Positions 1-9,228 of a DNA stretch of 45,567 bases are shown in pieces. A model generated the notes under the pieces. The model was not told the origin of the DNA. It was given only the letters and a program-made list of their open reading frames with translations, and searched no databases. Where the stretch lies: the NCBI GenBank assembly GCA_021740045.1, contig JAIPAP010000017.1:1-45567 (forward strand), in the 5' to 3' direction. The stretch comes from Bacteroidales bacterium (GTDB lineage: Bacteria > Bacteroidota > Bacteroidia > Bacteroidales > JAIPAP01). Position 1 is the stretch's first letter; each line of letters opens with the position of its first letter. Made by a program: the position numbers and the translations under genes.

Positions 1-1218
<1,218 letters not shown>

Positions 1219-1872
1219 TTAGGGATTTTGATCACTTATAGGTGCTTCTACTTGCTGTTCGTTGATATGCGTTGATGATTTCCGGAAAAACCGGCGCTGA
1301 AAAATGATAAGGGTAAAAACGCCTATGGTAATGGATGAATCGGCAATGTTAAATACAGGCCGGAAAAAAACAATATGCTGACCGCCCCAAATTGGAAACC
1401 ATTCGGGTAATACATTGGCATACACTGGAAAGTAGAGCATATCGACCACCTTGCCATGAAGCAATGTACTATAACCTCCATTTTCGGGAAGAAACGAAGC
1501 AGCATGTGTGTAGGTACTTTCGCTAAAGATCAAGCCATAAAAGGCGCTATCCAGGATATTGCCCATCGCTCCGGCTAATATTAATGACAAGCATACTACT
1601 AAGCCGGGATGTTCTTCGTTTTGAATCACCCGGAATAAATAATACCCGATGGCAAATATGGCAATGATACGAAAGATGCTTAAGGCAAGCTTTCCAAATT
1701 CACCAGCCAGTTCAAGCCCAAAAGCCATTCCATTATTTTCGGTAAAATGGAGCAGGAACCAATCATCAAAAACAGGGATTTCCTGGCCCAATGTCATGGT
1801 AGTTTTTATCCATATCTTGGTCGCTTGATCGAGCAGGAGAACCAGAATTATAATGACCAGTGATCGCTTCAA
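1219..1872 (-). CDS. lspA: Lipoprotein signal peptidase (signal peptidase II)
   Basis: Inner-membrane aspartyl protease that removes signal peptides from diacylglyceryl-modified prolipoproteins. The 217-aa product has a first transmembrane helix (residues 4-15) running into DQATK, and further helices around 62-82, 90-106 and 180-192. The two catalytic aspartates are visible in the family motifs: D144 in GKVVDMLYFP and D178 in FNIADSSITIG. The NNGMAFG and GAMGNILD segments are also typical. It is longer than the usual 160 or so residues because of an insertion between the third and fourth helices (about 112-140) and a charged C-terminal tail; long versions are familiar from Bacteroidota. It is the last gene of the ileS operon, 21 nt after the dksA-like gene. 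The lipoprotein at 8342 is a likely substrate type. Confidence 0.96.
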   Translation of the reverse strand: MKRSLVIIILVLLLDQATKIWIKTTMTLGQEIPVFDDWFLLHFTENNGMAFGLELAGEFGKLALSIFRIIAIFAIGYYLFRVIQNEEHPGLVVCLSLILAGAMGNILDSAFYGLIFSESTYTHAASFLPENGGYSTLLHGKVVDMLYFPVYANVLPEWFPIWGGQHIVFFRPVFNIADSSITIGVFTLIIFQRRFFRKSSTHINEQQVEAPISDQNP

Positions 1873-1893
1873 AACTTTGTTCTAATTTCTGTT

Positions 1894-2337
1894 CTATTGA
1901 TTTTTCGTATTATAACTAGCTTGATTGCCAGGTTTGTTCTGGTTTAATTTCGCTTCAATACTCAAAGTGGCATGAGGCACCAACCGTAGTCGTTCTTTTG
2001 CGATCAACTTACCGGTAACACGGCAAATTCCATAGGTTTTATTTTCGATGCGGATCAAAGCATTTTCAAGATTTTTTATAAATCGTTGCTGGCGCGCTGC
2101 CAGTCGGCTATTTTCCTCTTTTGATAAAACCTGGTATCCCTCCTCCAGTACCTTAAAGGTAGGGGATGTATCATTCGTTCCGTGCTCATCTTTGCCCGTA
2201 TAGGCTTCGGTAAGTAGTTCCAAATCGTGCTGGGCTTTTTCAAGCTTATCGAGGATAATCTGACGGAATTCTTCCAATTCCTGGTCAGAATAACGGGTCT
2301 TTTCCCTTCCTGTGTCATTTCCATTGTCGTTAGCCAT
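1894..2337 (-). CDS. TraR/DksA-family protein lacking the zinc-finger cysteines
   Basis: DksA-family proteins bind in the secondary channel of RNA polymerase and modulate initiation, often with ppGpp. The 147-aa product has the N-terminal coiled-coil region (about 20-60 and 75-105) and the conserved C-terminal segment TYGICRVTGKLI-KERL-VPHATLSIEAK. In canonical DksA this segment carries CxxC and a second cysteine pair. Here only one cysteine remains (GICRVTG), and the second pair reads SIEAK, so no zinc finger can form. This degenerate form is, to my knowledge, typical of Bacteroidota DksA-like proteins. It lies between ileS (20 nt upstream) and lspA (21 nt downstream), evidently in one operon. 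The family is sure; whether it acts as true DksA is inference. Confidence 0.9.
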   Translation of the reverse strand: MANDNGNDTGREKTRYSDQELEEFRQIILDKLEKAQHDLELLTEAYTGKDEHGTNDTSPTFKVLEEGYQVLSKEENSRLAARQQRFIKNLENALIRIENKTYGICRVTGKLIAKERLRLVPHATLSIEAKLNQNKPGNQASYNTKNQ

Positions 2338-2357
2338 ATTCTAAAGGTTTTAGTAGG

Positions 2358-5300
2358 TTATATTCTGTTATCTAAGCGCTTGATGTTAATGTTTATTTTA
2401 ATGTTATCTGCCAACTCCACTTCTTCTCCATCTTTCACCTCATCCACCAAATTTAGTTTTTCTGTCAGCGTTTCAGAACAAATATATGAAAAATTATGAT
2501 CAATAGCCGGTTCTATTTCCTTATTCTTCTCCACATTTAGTTGTATTTTATCGGTCACTTCAAATTGCTTTTCTTTCCGCAAATTTTGTATCCGGTTGAC
2601 CAACTCACGGGCAATTCCTTCGTGCCTCAGGTCCTCAGTAATGGTTATATCGAGGGCTACCGTAACATAGCCGTCATTAGTTACAACCCAACCGGGAATA
2701 TCCTCTGCAATGATCTCAACGTCATTAAGGCCTATTTCAATATTTTCATCGTCGATATTCAGAAAATATTTTCCTTCCTCCTCCAGTTGCCGGATTTCCT
2801 TCTGGCTCATTTGATTAATGCTTGCAGCTATCTTCTTCATCATTTTGCCATAGCGCGGACCAAGCGCTTTAAAATTGGGTTTGATCTTTTTAACAAGGAT
2901 ACCCGAATCATCGGCTACATATTCGAGCTCTTTTACATTTACCTCCGACAAGATCAATGCCTTCACATCTTCCATCTGACGGATAAACTTTTCATCCACA
3001 GCCGGTATCATGATCTTGTTCAGGGGCTGGCGCACCCTGATGTTGGTACGCTTCCTCAGGGACAGAACCATGGACGATATCTTCTGAGCCAATTCCATAC
3101 GCTCTTCCAGGTCGATGTCGATTTGCTTATCATCGGTTACCGGAAATTCACTTAAATGCACCGATTCGGCCTCTTCATTACCGGTTACGTTGTTCAGATC
3201 CTGGTATAACCTATCCATGAAGAAAGGCGCAATGGGCGCCGATAATTTGGCTATGCTTACCAGGCATTTGTAAAGGGTTTGATAAGCCGAAATTTTATCG
3301 CTTGTGTATTCGCCTTTCCAGAAACGACGCCGGGAAAGTCGAACATACCAGTTACTCAAATGTTCGGTTACAAAATCCTGGATCAATCTTCCGGCTCGTG
3401 TCGGCTCATACTCTTTCATATTCTCGTCAACCTCCCTTATCAGGGTGTTGAGTTCCGAAAGTATCCAGCGATCGATCTCCGGCCTTTCGTTATACGGGAT
3501 TTCATCTTCGTTGTATGCAAAACCATCAATATTGGCATACAGCGCAAAGAAGCTATAGGTGTTATAAAGGGTTCCAAAGAATTTCCGTTGTATCTCACCC
3601 AGGCCATCAAGGTCAAATTTGAGGTTATCCCAGGGCTGTGCATTGGTGATCAAATACCAGCGCAAAGCATCAGGGCCGTATTGTTCGATGGTCTCGAATG
3701 GATCGATGGCATTGCCCAGACGTTTCGACATTTTATTACCATTCTTATCCAATACCAGTCCATTGGAAACACAGGTTTTAAACGATACCGAATCGAACAC
3801 CATGGTGGCAATGGCGTGCAAGGTAAAAAACCAACCCCGGGTTTGATCAACGCCTTCGGCTATAAAATCGGCCGGGAAATATTCATTGAGAGTATCTTTA
3901 TTCTCAAACGGATAATGAAACTGGGCATACGGCATCGCACCCGAATCGAACCATACATCGATCAAATCGGGCTCGCGGAACATTTTCCTGCCGCTTTCCG
4001 AAACCAGCACAATATTATCAACATAGGGACGGTGAAGATCAAAAGTTTCGTAATTCTCATCCGTTTTATCATCGGGATTGAAATCGGCCAGCGGATTCTT
4101 TTCCATAAAACCTGCTTTGACCGATTTATCAATTTCTTCCTTAAGATGCTTTGCTGATCCTATGCAAATCTGCTCTTCACGATCGTCGGTTGTCCAAATG
4201 GGTATGGGCGTGCCCCAGAATCGGGAACGCGAAAGGTTCCAATCAACCAGGTTTTCCAGCCAGTTACCGAAACGCCCGATTCCGGTTGATTGTGGCTTCC
4301 AATTGATGGTCTTGTTTAAATCGATCAAACGATCTTTAACCGCCGTGGTTTTGATAAACCATGAATCGAGAGGATAATATAATATGGGTTTATCGGTACG
4401 CCAGCAATGCGGATAGGAGTGTTCGTATTTTTCGGTCTTAAAGGCCTTGTTTTCTTTTTTCAGCTTAACAATAAGGTCAATATCAACCGGTGTATCATTG
4501 TTGGGATCGAAATTGGGATCATACTCAGGCTTTACAAAACGTCCGGCAAATTCGCCCATTTCATCCACAAACTGTCCTTTCTTGTTTACCATGGTAAGGG
4601 CGCCAAGTCCATGTTCGCGTGCCATCTGGAAGTCGTCGGCACCAAAGCTGGGCGCTATGTGAACGATACCGGTACCCTCATCGGTGGTCACAAAATCGCC
4701 GGTAACCACTTTAAATGCGTCGCCGTCTTCGGGTTGAGCATAGGGGAGGAGTTGCTCGTAACGGATACCTTCCAGGTCTTTCCCTTCAAATTCTTCCACT
4801 ATTTCAAAAGGGACACTCTTGCTACCCGGTTCATAATCTTCCAGTCTAAGGTCTTTATTCTTTTCGGAGAAATATTTACTGATGGTATCCTTTCCTAAAA
4901 TCACCGTGATGGGCTTAGCGGTGTACTGATTAAAGGTTTTAACCTTTACATATTTCACCTTGGGACCAACGGCTAATGCGGTATTGGATGGAAGGGTCCA
5001 GGGAGTGGTGGTCCAGGCCAGGAAAAATACATCGCCATGGGTATTCTTATACAGGAATTCGGCGTTTTCATCCCTTACCACTTTCATCTGGGCAACCACC
5101 GTGTTATCCTTCACATTGCGGTAACAACCCGGCTGATTCAATTCATGCGTGCTAAGTCCGGTACCGGCAGCGGGAGAATAGGGCTGAATGGTGTACCCCT
5201 TGTATAACATCCCTTGCTTATAAAGCTCAGAAAGCAAATACCACAGTGTTTCGATGTATTTATTATCAAAGGTGATATAGGGGTCATCCAAGTTTACCCA

Positions 5301-5726
5301 GTAACCCATGTCGATGGTCAGCCTATCCCAAAGGTCTTTATATTTCATCACTTCCTTACGGCAGGCTGCATTGTATTCTTCAACGGAGATCTTTTTTCCG
5401 ATATCTTCCTTGGTAATACCCAGGGTTTTTTCTACGCTAATTTCAACGGGCAGTCCATGGGTGTCCCATCCGGCTTTTCGCTTTACATAATAACCCTTTT
5501 GGGTTTTATACCGGCAAAATAAGTCCTTGATAGCCCTTGACATAACATGATGAATGCCGGGTTTACCATTGGCCGATGGCGGGCCTTCGTAAAAAATAAA
5601 AGGCTCTCCATCCTTGGTTTTTTCCAGGCTTTTCCAAAAAACACCTTCATGTTGCCAGTAGGCTTTTACTTCTTCAGCTATTGTAGTCAGGCTCAGTTTT
5701 CTGTACTCTTTATACTTCCGCTCCAT
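2358..5726 (-). CDS. ileS: Isoleucine-tRNA ligase
   Basis: Class I aminoacyl-tRNA synthetase that charges tRNA-Ile and hydrolyses mis-activated valine in an editing domain. The 1122-aa product carries the HIGH-type signature GIHH at residues 57-60 and KMSKR at 665-669. Between them lie the editing (CP1) domain, with AWTTTPWTLPSNTAL and GTGIVHIAPSFGADD, and the FWGTPIPIW and DVWFDSG stretches. It is longer than the roughly 940-aa enterobacterial enzyme, and I see no C-terminal zinc-binding cysteine cluster. This points to the eukaryote-like (IleS2) subtype, a class often less sensitive to mupirocin (family knowledge, not tested here). It is first in the ileS-dksA-lspA operon. A putative -7 box lies about 78 nt upstream. 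No T-box leader is evident. Confidence 0.98.
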   Translation of the reverse strand: MERKYKEYRKLSLTTIAEEVKAYWQHEGVFWKSLEKTKDGEPFIFYEGPPSANGKPGIHHVMSRAIKDLFCRYKTQKGYYVKRKAGWDTHGLPVEISVEKTLGITKEDIGKKISVEEYNAACRKEVMKYKDLWDRLTIDMGYWVNLDDPYITFDNKYIETLWYLLSELYKQGMLYKGYTIQPYSPAAGTGLSTHELNQPGCYRNVKDNTVVAQMKVVRDENAEFLYKNTHGDVFFLAWTTTPWTLPSNTALAVGPKVKYVKVKTFNQYTAKPITVILGKDTISKYFSEKNKDLRLEDYEPGSKSVPFEIVEEFEGKDLEGIRYEQLLPYAQPEDGDAFKVVTGDFVTTDEGTGIVHIAPSFGADDFQMAREHGLGALTMVNKKGQFVDEMGEFAGRFVKPEYDPNFDPNNDTPVDIDLIVKLKKENKAFKTEKYEHSYPHCWRTDKPILYYPLDSWFIKTTAVKDRLIDLNKTINWKPQSTGIGRFGNWLENLVDWNLSRSRFWGTPIPIWTTDDREEQICIGSAKHLKEEIDKSVKAGFMEKNPLADFNPDDKTDENYETFDLHRPYVDNIVLVSESGRKMFREPDLIDVWFDSGAMPYAQFHYPFENKDTLNEYFPADFIAEGVDQTRGWFFTLHAIATMVFDSVSFKTCVSNGLVLDKNGNKMSKRLGNAIDPFETIEQYGPDALRWYLITNAQPWDNLKFDLDGLGEIQRKFFGTLYNTYSFFALYANIDGFAYNEDEIPYNERPEIDRWILSELNTLIREVDENMKEYEPTRAGRLIQDFVTEHLSNWYVRLSRRRFWKGEYTSDKISAYQTLYKCLVSIAKLSAPIAPFFMDRLYQDLNNVTGNEEAESVHLSEFPVTDDKQIDIDLEERMELAQKISSMVLSLRKRTNIRVRQPLNKIMIPAVDEKFIRQMEDVKALILSEVNVKELEYVADDSGILVKKIKPNFKALGPRYGKMMKKIAASINQMSQKEIRQLEEEGKYFLNIDDENIEIGLNDVEIIAEDIPGWVVTNDGYVTVALDITITEDLRHEGIARELVNRIQNLRKEKQFEVTDKIQLNVEKNKEIEPAIDHNFSYICSETLTEKLNLVDEVKDGEEVELADNIKININIKRLDNRI

Positions 5727-5803
5727 TAGCCTTTGCTCCTTTTCAAATTATTTTCGCTGTGTTCGCTATCCTATCTTGTACTTCTTAACGTAAAAAAGAA
5801 GTG

Positions 5804-5811
5804 CAAAAGTA
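5804..5811 (-). promoter_or_regulatory. Putative -7 box (TACTTTTG) of the ileS operon
   Basis: TACTTTTG on the minus strand matches TAnnTTTG and lies 78 nt upstream of the ileS ATG, giving a leader of about 70 nt. That leader would contain a small inverted repeat (5780-5786 with 5796-5802). No clear -33 box was found. Confidence 0.4.
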
Positions 5812-5900
5812 AAAAAATTGGGAAAACCCCATTTTAATAATTCATTAAAAAGATTTAATATGAGTTTCTTACGTTGATAAAGACAATAAACAACCGATTA

Positions 5901-5931
5901 TTGCTTTAGCAGTATGGTTTAACTACCTTTG
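5901..5931 (+). promoter_or_regulatory. Promoter of the radical SAM gene (TTG-N20-TACCTTTG)
   Basis: A TTG at 5901-5903 lies 20 nt before TACCTTTG at 5924-5931, matching the Bacteroidota -33/-7 promoter pattern. The start codon at 5945 is 13 nt downstream of the -7 box, leaving a very short leader. Confidence 0.55.
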
Positions 5932-5944
5932 TTTTGAAAGGGAT

Positions 5945-6955
5945 ATGAAAATCAAACATGTAACCATACCAGTATTCATACCGGAGCTAGCTTGCCCGCA
6001 CCGTTGCATATTTTGTGATCAGGAAAAAATTACGGGTCATACCATGCCTCCAATGGAAAAAGTCAGGGCGGTAATCGACCGGTATTTTTCAACCATCAAT
6101 CCTAGTAAAACCCATGTGGAAATCGGTTTTTTCGGGGGAAATTTTACCGGAATTCCCAGAGAGGATCAAAAGGCCTATCTGAAGATTGCCCAAGAATACA
6201 TGCAAGAGAATATAATTGATGGCATAAGACTTTCCACCAGGCCTGATTATATCAACAACGATATTCTTGAGCTTCTTAAAGATAAAGGAGTCACCACCAT
6301 CGAACTCGGTGCTCAAAGCATGGATGATGAAGTTTTGCAGCGGTCGGGCAGGGGACATACGGCAAATGATACGCGGAAGGCTTCCAATCTTATCAGGCAA
6401 AAAGGTTTTGATCTGGGTCTTCAAATGATGATCGGTCTGCCCGGTGATACCTTGGATAAAGCCATAAATACGGCTGAACAAGTTGTTGAGCTGGGGGCTT
6501 CCAATACCCGTATTTATCCGACCCTGGTCATTAAAAATACACCGCTGGCCGATTTGTGGAAGCAAGATAAATTTAAACCGCTTACCCTGAAAGAGGCTAT
6601 TGAATGGTCGGCTGCCCTGGTACCCATATTTGAAGCAGGCAAGGTGAATATCATCCGAATGGGACTTCATCCATCCGAAGGAATACTAAATGGAAAGGAC
6701 TTTCTCGACGGTCCGTTTCATCCTTCCCTCAGGGAATTGGTGATGACGGAACTCTGGAAAAATATTTTGTCGAAAGCCATTAGTGAGCATAATGGAAAAA
6801 ATATTGAAGAAATTCAGGTATCTCCAGTGCAGATCAATGTTGCCATTGGCTACAAATCAATTAACCGCAAAATGTTAAACGATTTGATAGGAGATGTGAA
6901 ATTTGTTTCTAACCAAAAACTGGAAGGAAGGGAATATTATGTTGTGTCTGGCTGA
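5945..6955 (+). CDS. Radical SAM protein (Elp3-like domain, no acetyltransferase domain)
   Basis: The 336-aa protein carries the radical SAM iron-sulfur motif CPHRCIFC: cysteines 17, 21 and 24 in a CX3CX2C pattern that would hold the 4Fe-4S cluster used to cleave S-adenosylmethionine. Further signs are GFFGGNFTGIP after the cluster, STRPDYIN, TIELGAQSMDDEVL, and MIGLPGDT in the barrel. These resemble the Elp3/TIGR01212-like group (COG1243 type). The GNAT acetyltransferase domain of true Elp3 is absent; the remaining C-terminus (GLHPSEGILNGKDFLDGPFHP...) matches short Elp3-like proteins. The substrate is unknown to me. It overlaps the start of the next gene by 17 nt, suggesting translational coupling. 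Confidence 0.88.
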   Translation: MKIKHVTIPVFIPELACPHRCIFCDQEKITGHTMPPMEKVRAVIDRYFSTINPSKTHVEIGFFGGNFTGIPREDQKAYLKIAQEYMQENIIDGIRLSTRPDYINNDILELLKDKGVTTIELGAQSMDDEVLQRSGRGHTANDTRKASNLIRQKGFDLGLQMMIGLPGDTLDKAINTAEQVVELGASNTRIYPTLVIKNTPLADLWKQDKFKPLTLKEAIEWSAALVPIFEAGKVNIIRMGLHPSEGILNGKDFLDGPFHPSLRELVMTELWKNILSKAISEHNGKNIEEIQVSPVQINVAIGYKSINRKMLNDLIGDVKFVSNQKLEGREYYVVSG

Positions 6956-7625
6956 TTATAGGTTCCCTTCCGAGGTATTGGGAAAGCTTGGGGATTATGA
7001 GCGGGTGATCCCTTTTCAAACAAGCGGTTTGGTTTACGATGCAATTTCAGGGCATCCCGATATTTTTTTCTGTCAAACCCCGGGAGGTCTGGTCCATGCT
7101 CCCAATACTCCTCATCATTATCTTCAATTCCTGAATCAATACAAGATAAAGCTTTTTAAAGGCAATCGCAAGGTAGGAAAGCAATACCCGGCAACTGCAG
7201 TTTATAATGCTGTGGCAACCGATCAGTATTTAATCCACAATCTCAAGCATACCGATGAGTTAATACTTGCTGCCGGAAAAGGATTGAAAAAAATAAACGT
7301 TGACCAAGGCTATGTACGCTGTAATTTGATGCCTTTACCAAACAACAGTTTTATTACTTCCGATAAAGGGATCGAAAAAACTCTCTTATCATATGGCTTA
7401 CATGTTTTGTATGTTGATCCCACCCCGATTAGGTTAGCAGGTTTTGCCCATGGTTTTTTCGGTGGCTGTTGCGGAACCGATCGGGAAAAGTTCTTTATCA
7501 GTGGTGGTTTATCGCACTTTTCCAATGCATCCGTATTACGGGCATTTATAGAGAAAAGTGATCTCGAAGTTATCGAGCTTTATCAAGGACCTCCAATCGA
7601 TGGAGGGAGCCTGCTGTTTAGCTGA
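6939..7625 (+). CDS. DUF6873-like (GME-fold) protein
   Basis: The product is 228 aa from the ATG at 6939. I prefer this to the upstream TTG at 6903 because GGAAGGAAGGGAA sits directly before it. The gene starts inside the end of the radical SAM gene. The segments QGYVRCNLMPLPNNSFITSD, GLHVLYVDPTPIRLAGFAHG, FFGGCCGTD and a C-terminal YQGPPIDGGSLL resemble what I recall of DUF6873 proteins, which are assigned to the guanidine-modifying-enzyme (GME) fold. I see no clear deiminase catalytic triad, so no reaction can be named. There is no signal peptide or membrane helix. The strict coupling to the radical SAM gene suggests the two act together. Confidence 0.7.
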   Translation: MLCLADYRFPSEVLGKLGDYERVIPFQTSGLVYDAISGHPDIFFCQTPGGLVHAPNTPHHYLQFLNQYKIKLFKGNRKVGKQYPATAVYNAVATDQYLIHNLKHTDELILAAGKGLKKINVDQGYVRCNLMPLPNNSFITSDKGIEKTLLSYGLHVLYVDPTPIRLAGFAHGFFGGCCGTDREKFFISGGLSHFSNASVLRAFIEKSDLEVIELYQGPPIDGGSLLFS

Positions 7626-7704
7626 TTTTACAATACGTAAGCTGAATATTAGGGTATTACGGTTGTGTTTTAGAGCAGGAGGAAGGTAATTGAAGCATTA
7701 AGAT

Positions 7705-8229
7705 TTAATCCAGCTTACTTCTTAAATCCTGATGGCTCAGCACGGCAGCAAGGATGGCTGCAGATGAATCGAGACCATAACCGGTGAGCTTTTCCATGAT
7801 CAGCTTTTTGCGCTCTTCCTGTTCATTGGTTTCGTTAATGATGCGTTTTAGTTCCTTGAATTGAGATCCTTTAAGTTCGTCTTCCATAGCTTCGATAAGA
7901 ATATGAATATCGATGGCATTTTCGCCCGCCTTATCCTTCTCGGGCAATCCGAAATTTTGAAGCTCTGCAATGGAAGCTTCCAGGATCTCACGTCCCAGCT
8001 TTTTACACATATCCAGGTTGGAGGAAGCCCCTGTGGAATCGCGCAGCGACCAGCTGCTGTAATCATATTCAATGTTATTGATCTGCTTTATCTTTTGGGT
8101 GTTCTCCCCGAAAATACGACCTAAAATGATATTGGTATAGTTCTTCCAGGCTTTCAAATCAAAATCCTTACTACCCAGTTTATCGATCTGTTGCTGCAAT
8201 AATTCTATTTCCCGCTCTGCTTTAGCCAT
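7705..8229 (-). CDS. Hypothetical protein with coiled-coil N-terminus
   Basis: I do not recognise this 174-aa protein. It opens with a charged heptad-like helix (residues 1-20, AEREIELLQQQIDKLG), is soluble and acidic, has no signal peptide or membrane segment, and ends in helical segments rich in Glu, Lys and Leu. It is convergent with the DUF6873-like gene and divergent from the lipoprotein gene, so it is a single-gene unit. Codon use matches its neighbours, and the opposite frames are short, so it is probably a real gene. Confidence 0.7.
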   Translation of the reverse strand: MAKAEREIELLQQQIDKLGSKDFDLKAWKNYTNIILGRIFGENTQKIKQINNIEYDYSSWSLRDSTGASSNLDMCKKLGREILEASIAELQNFGLPEKDKAGENAIDIHILIEAMEDELKGSQFKELKRIINETNEQEERKKLIMEKLTGYGLDSSAAILAAVLSHQDLRSKLD

Positions 8230-8298
8230 TATTTTTATGTTTTAAATCATGAGCTAAATTAATCTTTTTACCCTGAAGGCAGAATCATGAACAAAATG

Positions 8299-8306
8299 TA
8301 TTTTTG
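8299..8306 (+). promoter_or_regulatory. Putative -7 box (TATTTTTG) of the lipoprotein gene
   Basis: TATTTTTG matches TAnnTTTG 35 nt upstream of the lipoprotein ATG. No -33 box is obvious. Confidence 0.35.
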
Positions 8307-8341
8307 CTGATGATCGTTTATTTAGATAAAAATCAACAACC

Positions 8342-8773
8342 ATGAAACATCCAGCTTTTACTTATTTTGTTATCATCACCCTGATGTTGAGCCTAAGCTT
8401 TGCATCCTGTGAAAAAGAGGAAAATAATACCATTGTGACCCTTATCGATAACCAGGAATTGGAATCGGGCGTTCATGAGGTGGAATGGGATCAAACCAAT
8501 GAAAACGGAAAGCAGGTCAACATAGGTACCTATAAAGCTATTCTTGATGTAAAACTATCAAGCGACAAAGAATTTGTTTTTGAGATCATGCCCGGTGGTA
8601 AATCCAACATTTTGAAAAGCACCAGCGACGATCCGGATGGTAATGATGATGATCCCACCCTGTATAGTATTGAAGCCGACAAGGAGGAATATGAAACCGG
8701 CGAAATAGTCCTCCTCACTTTTAATGTAGTAAACCCGCAGGAAGTTAGTGTATATATTGAGGAGGGAGAATAG
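8342..8773 (+). CDS. Small lipoprotein with FlgD/T9SS-type Ig-like segment
   Basis: The 143-aa product begins with a lipoprotein signal peptide: a hydrophobic stretch at residues 8-22, then the lipobox SFASC with the acylated cysteine at 23. It would be cleaved by signal peptidase II. Residues 43-60 (GVHEVEWDQTNENGKQVNIG) fit the pattern seen in FlgD-type Ig-like and type IX secretion C-terminal domains. The second half is acidic, with a DDPDGNDDDP run. Its function is unknown. It is a monocistronic gene ahead of the tRNA-Ala terminator, which reads the other way. Confidence 0.75.
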   Translation: MKHPAFTYFVIITLMLSLSFASCEKEENNTIVTLIDNQELESGVHEVEWDQTNENGKQVNIGTYKAILDVKLSSDKEFVFEIMPGGKSNILKSTSDDPDGNDDDPTLYSIEADKEEYETGEIVLLTFNVVNPQEVSVYIEEGE

Positions 8774-8845
8774 ATCATTGGTCTGTCCGTAATAATACCG
8801 GTCCAGTTTTGCAGAATATAATATGTAGACATAATAGCTCATACG

Positions 8846-8878
8846 AAAAAAGGGAAGCCTGATCTAATCAGACTTCCC
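8846..8878 (-). terminator. Rho-independent terminator of tRNA-Ala
   Basis: On the minus strand an 11-pair stem with one mismatch (GGGAAGTCTGAT pairing with ATCAGGCTTCCC) is followed by TTTTTT. It lies just past the 3' end of the tRNA gene. Confidence 0.75.
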
Positions 8879-8890
8879 CCTGGTGGTTCG

Positions 8891-8964
8891 TGGAGAATAC
8901 CGGGCTCGAACCGGTGACCTCTTGACTGCCAGTCAAACGCTCTAGCCAACTGAGCTAATTCCCC
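8891..8964 (-). tRNA. tRNA-Ala (anticodon GGC)
   Basis: A full 74-nt cloverleaf can be drawn on the minus strand: acceptor GGGGAAT with ATTCTCC, a D arm in TAGCTCAGTTGGCTAGAGC, anticodon stem TTTGA/TCAAG with loop CTGGCAG (anticodon GGC), and a T arm with GGTTCGAGCC. The G3:U70 acceptor pair, the alanine identity element, is present. Position 73 is A and the CCA end is not encoded. A collapsed copy lies 75 nt upstream (9039-9104). Confidence 0.97.
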
Positions 8965-9038
8965 ATCATTCATTAATATTATCATAAAACACTCTGGTCC
9001 CGAAAATTAAAAGTAAAATTATCAACTTATAATTTTCG

Positions 9039-9104
9039 TGGATGCTCGAAAAACAATAAAATCGGAGATTTTTGGTTTTTCGGCACCAACTGAGCTAATT
9101 CCCC
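9039..9104 (-). pseudogene. tRNA-Ala pseudogene with its core replaced by a hairpin
   Basis: The first 19 nt of the intact tRNA-Ala gene recur exactly at 9086-9104, and the 3' portion recurs in part: TTCGAGC, then TCCACGAA across and beyond the discriminator. The anticodon arm and variable region are gone. In their place is an AT-rich imperfect palindrome, arms 9047-9062 and 9067-9082, which would fold into a hairpin. The remnant is 66 nt instead of 74 and cannot give a functional tRNA. It sits between a promoter and the intact gene, so it is probably transcribed as part of the tRNA-Ala leader. Confidence 0.75.
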
Positions 9105-9147
9105 TATGTAAAGAACAATTTAGGATTTAATCCCGATCTTGAGCGTG

Positions 9148-9155
9148 CAAATATA
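9148..9155 (-). promoter_or_regulatory. Putative -7 box (TATATTTG) for the tRNA-Ala transcript
   Basis: A perfect TAnnTTTG on the minus strand has a TTTG about 23 nt upstream of it. It lies 44 nt before the 5' end of the pseudo-tRNA. It would drive a transcript through the pseudo-tRNA into the intact tRNA-Ala. Confidence 0.5.
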
Positions 9156-9228
9156 AAGATTATTGTAATTTTAATCCACAAAAATTTCAGAAGAAAACTC
9201 GTTTATTCATTAATAATTAGTCGTTGTT

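Noticed and set aside
3279-4157. Long plus-strand open frames opposite ileS (including 292 and 204 codons)
   Set aside because: They are complementary to the conserved ileS reading frame, have no recognisable family motif and no upstream signals.
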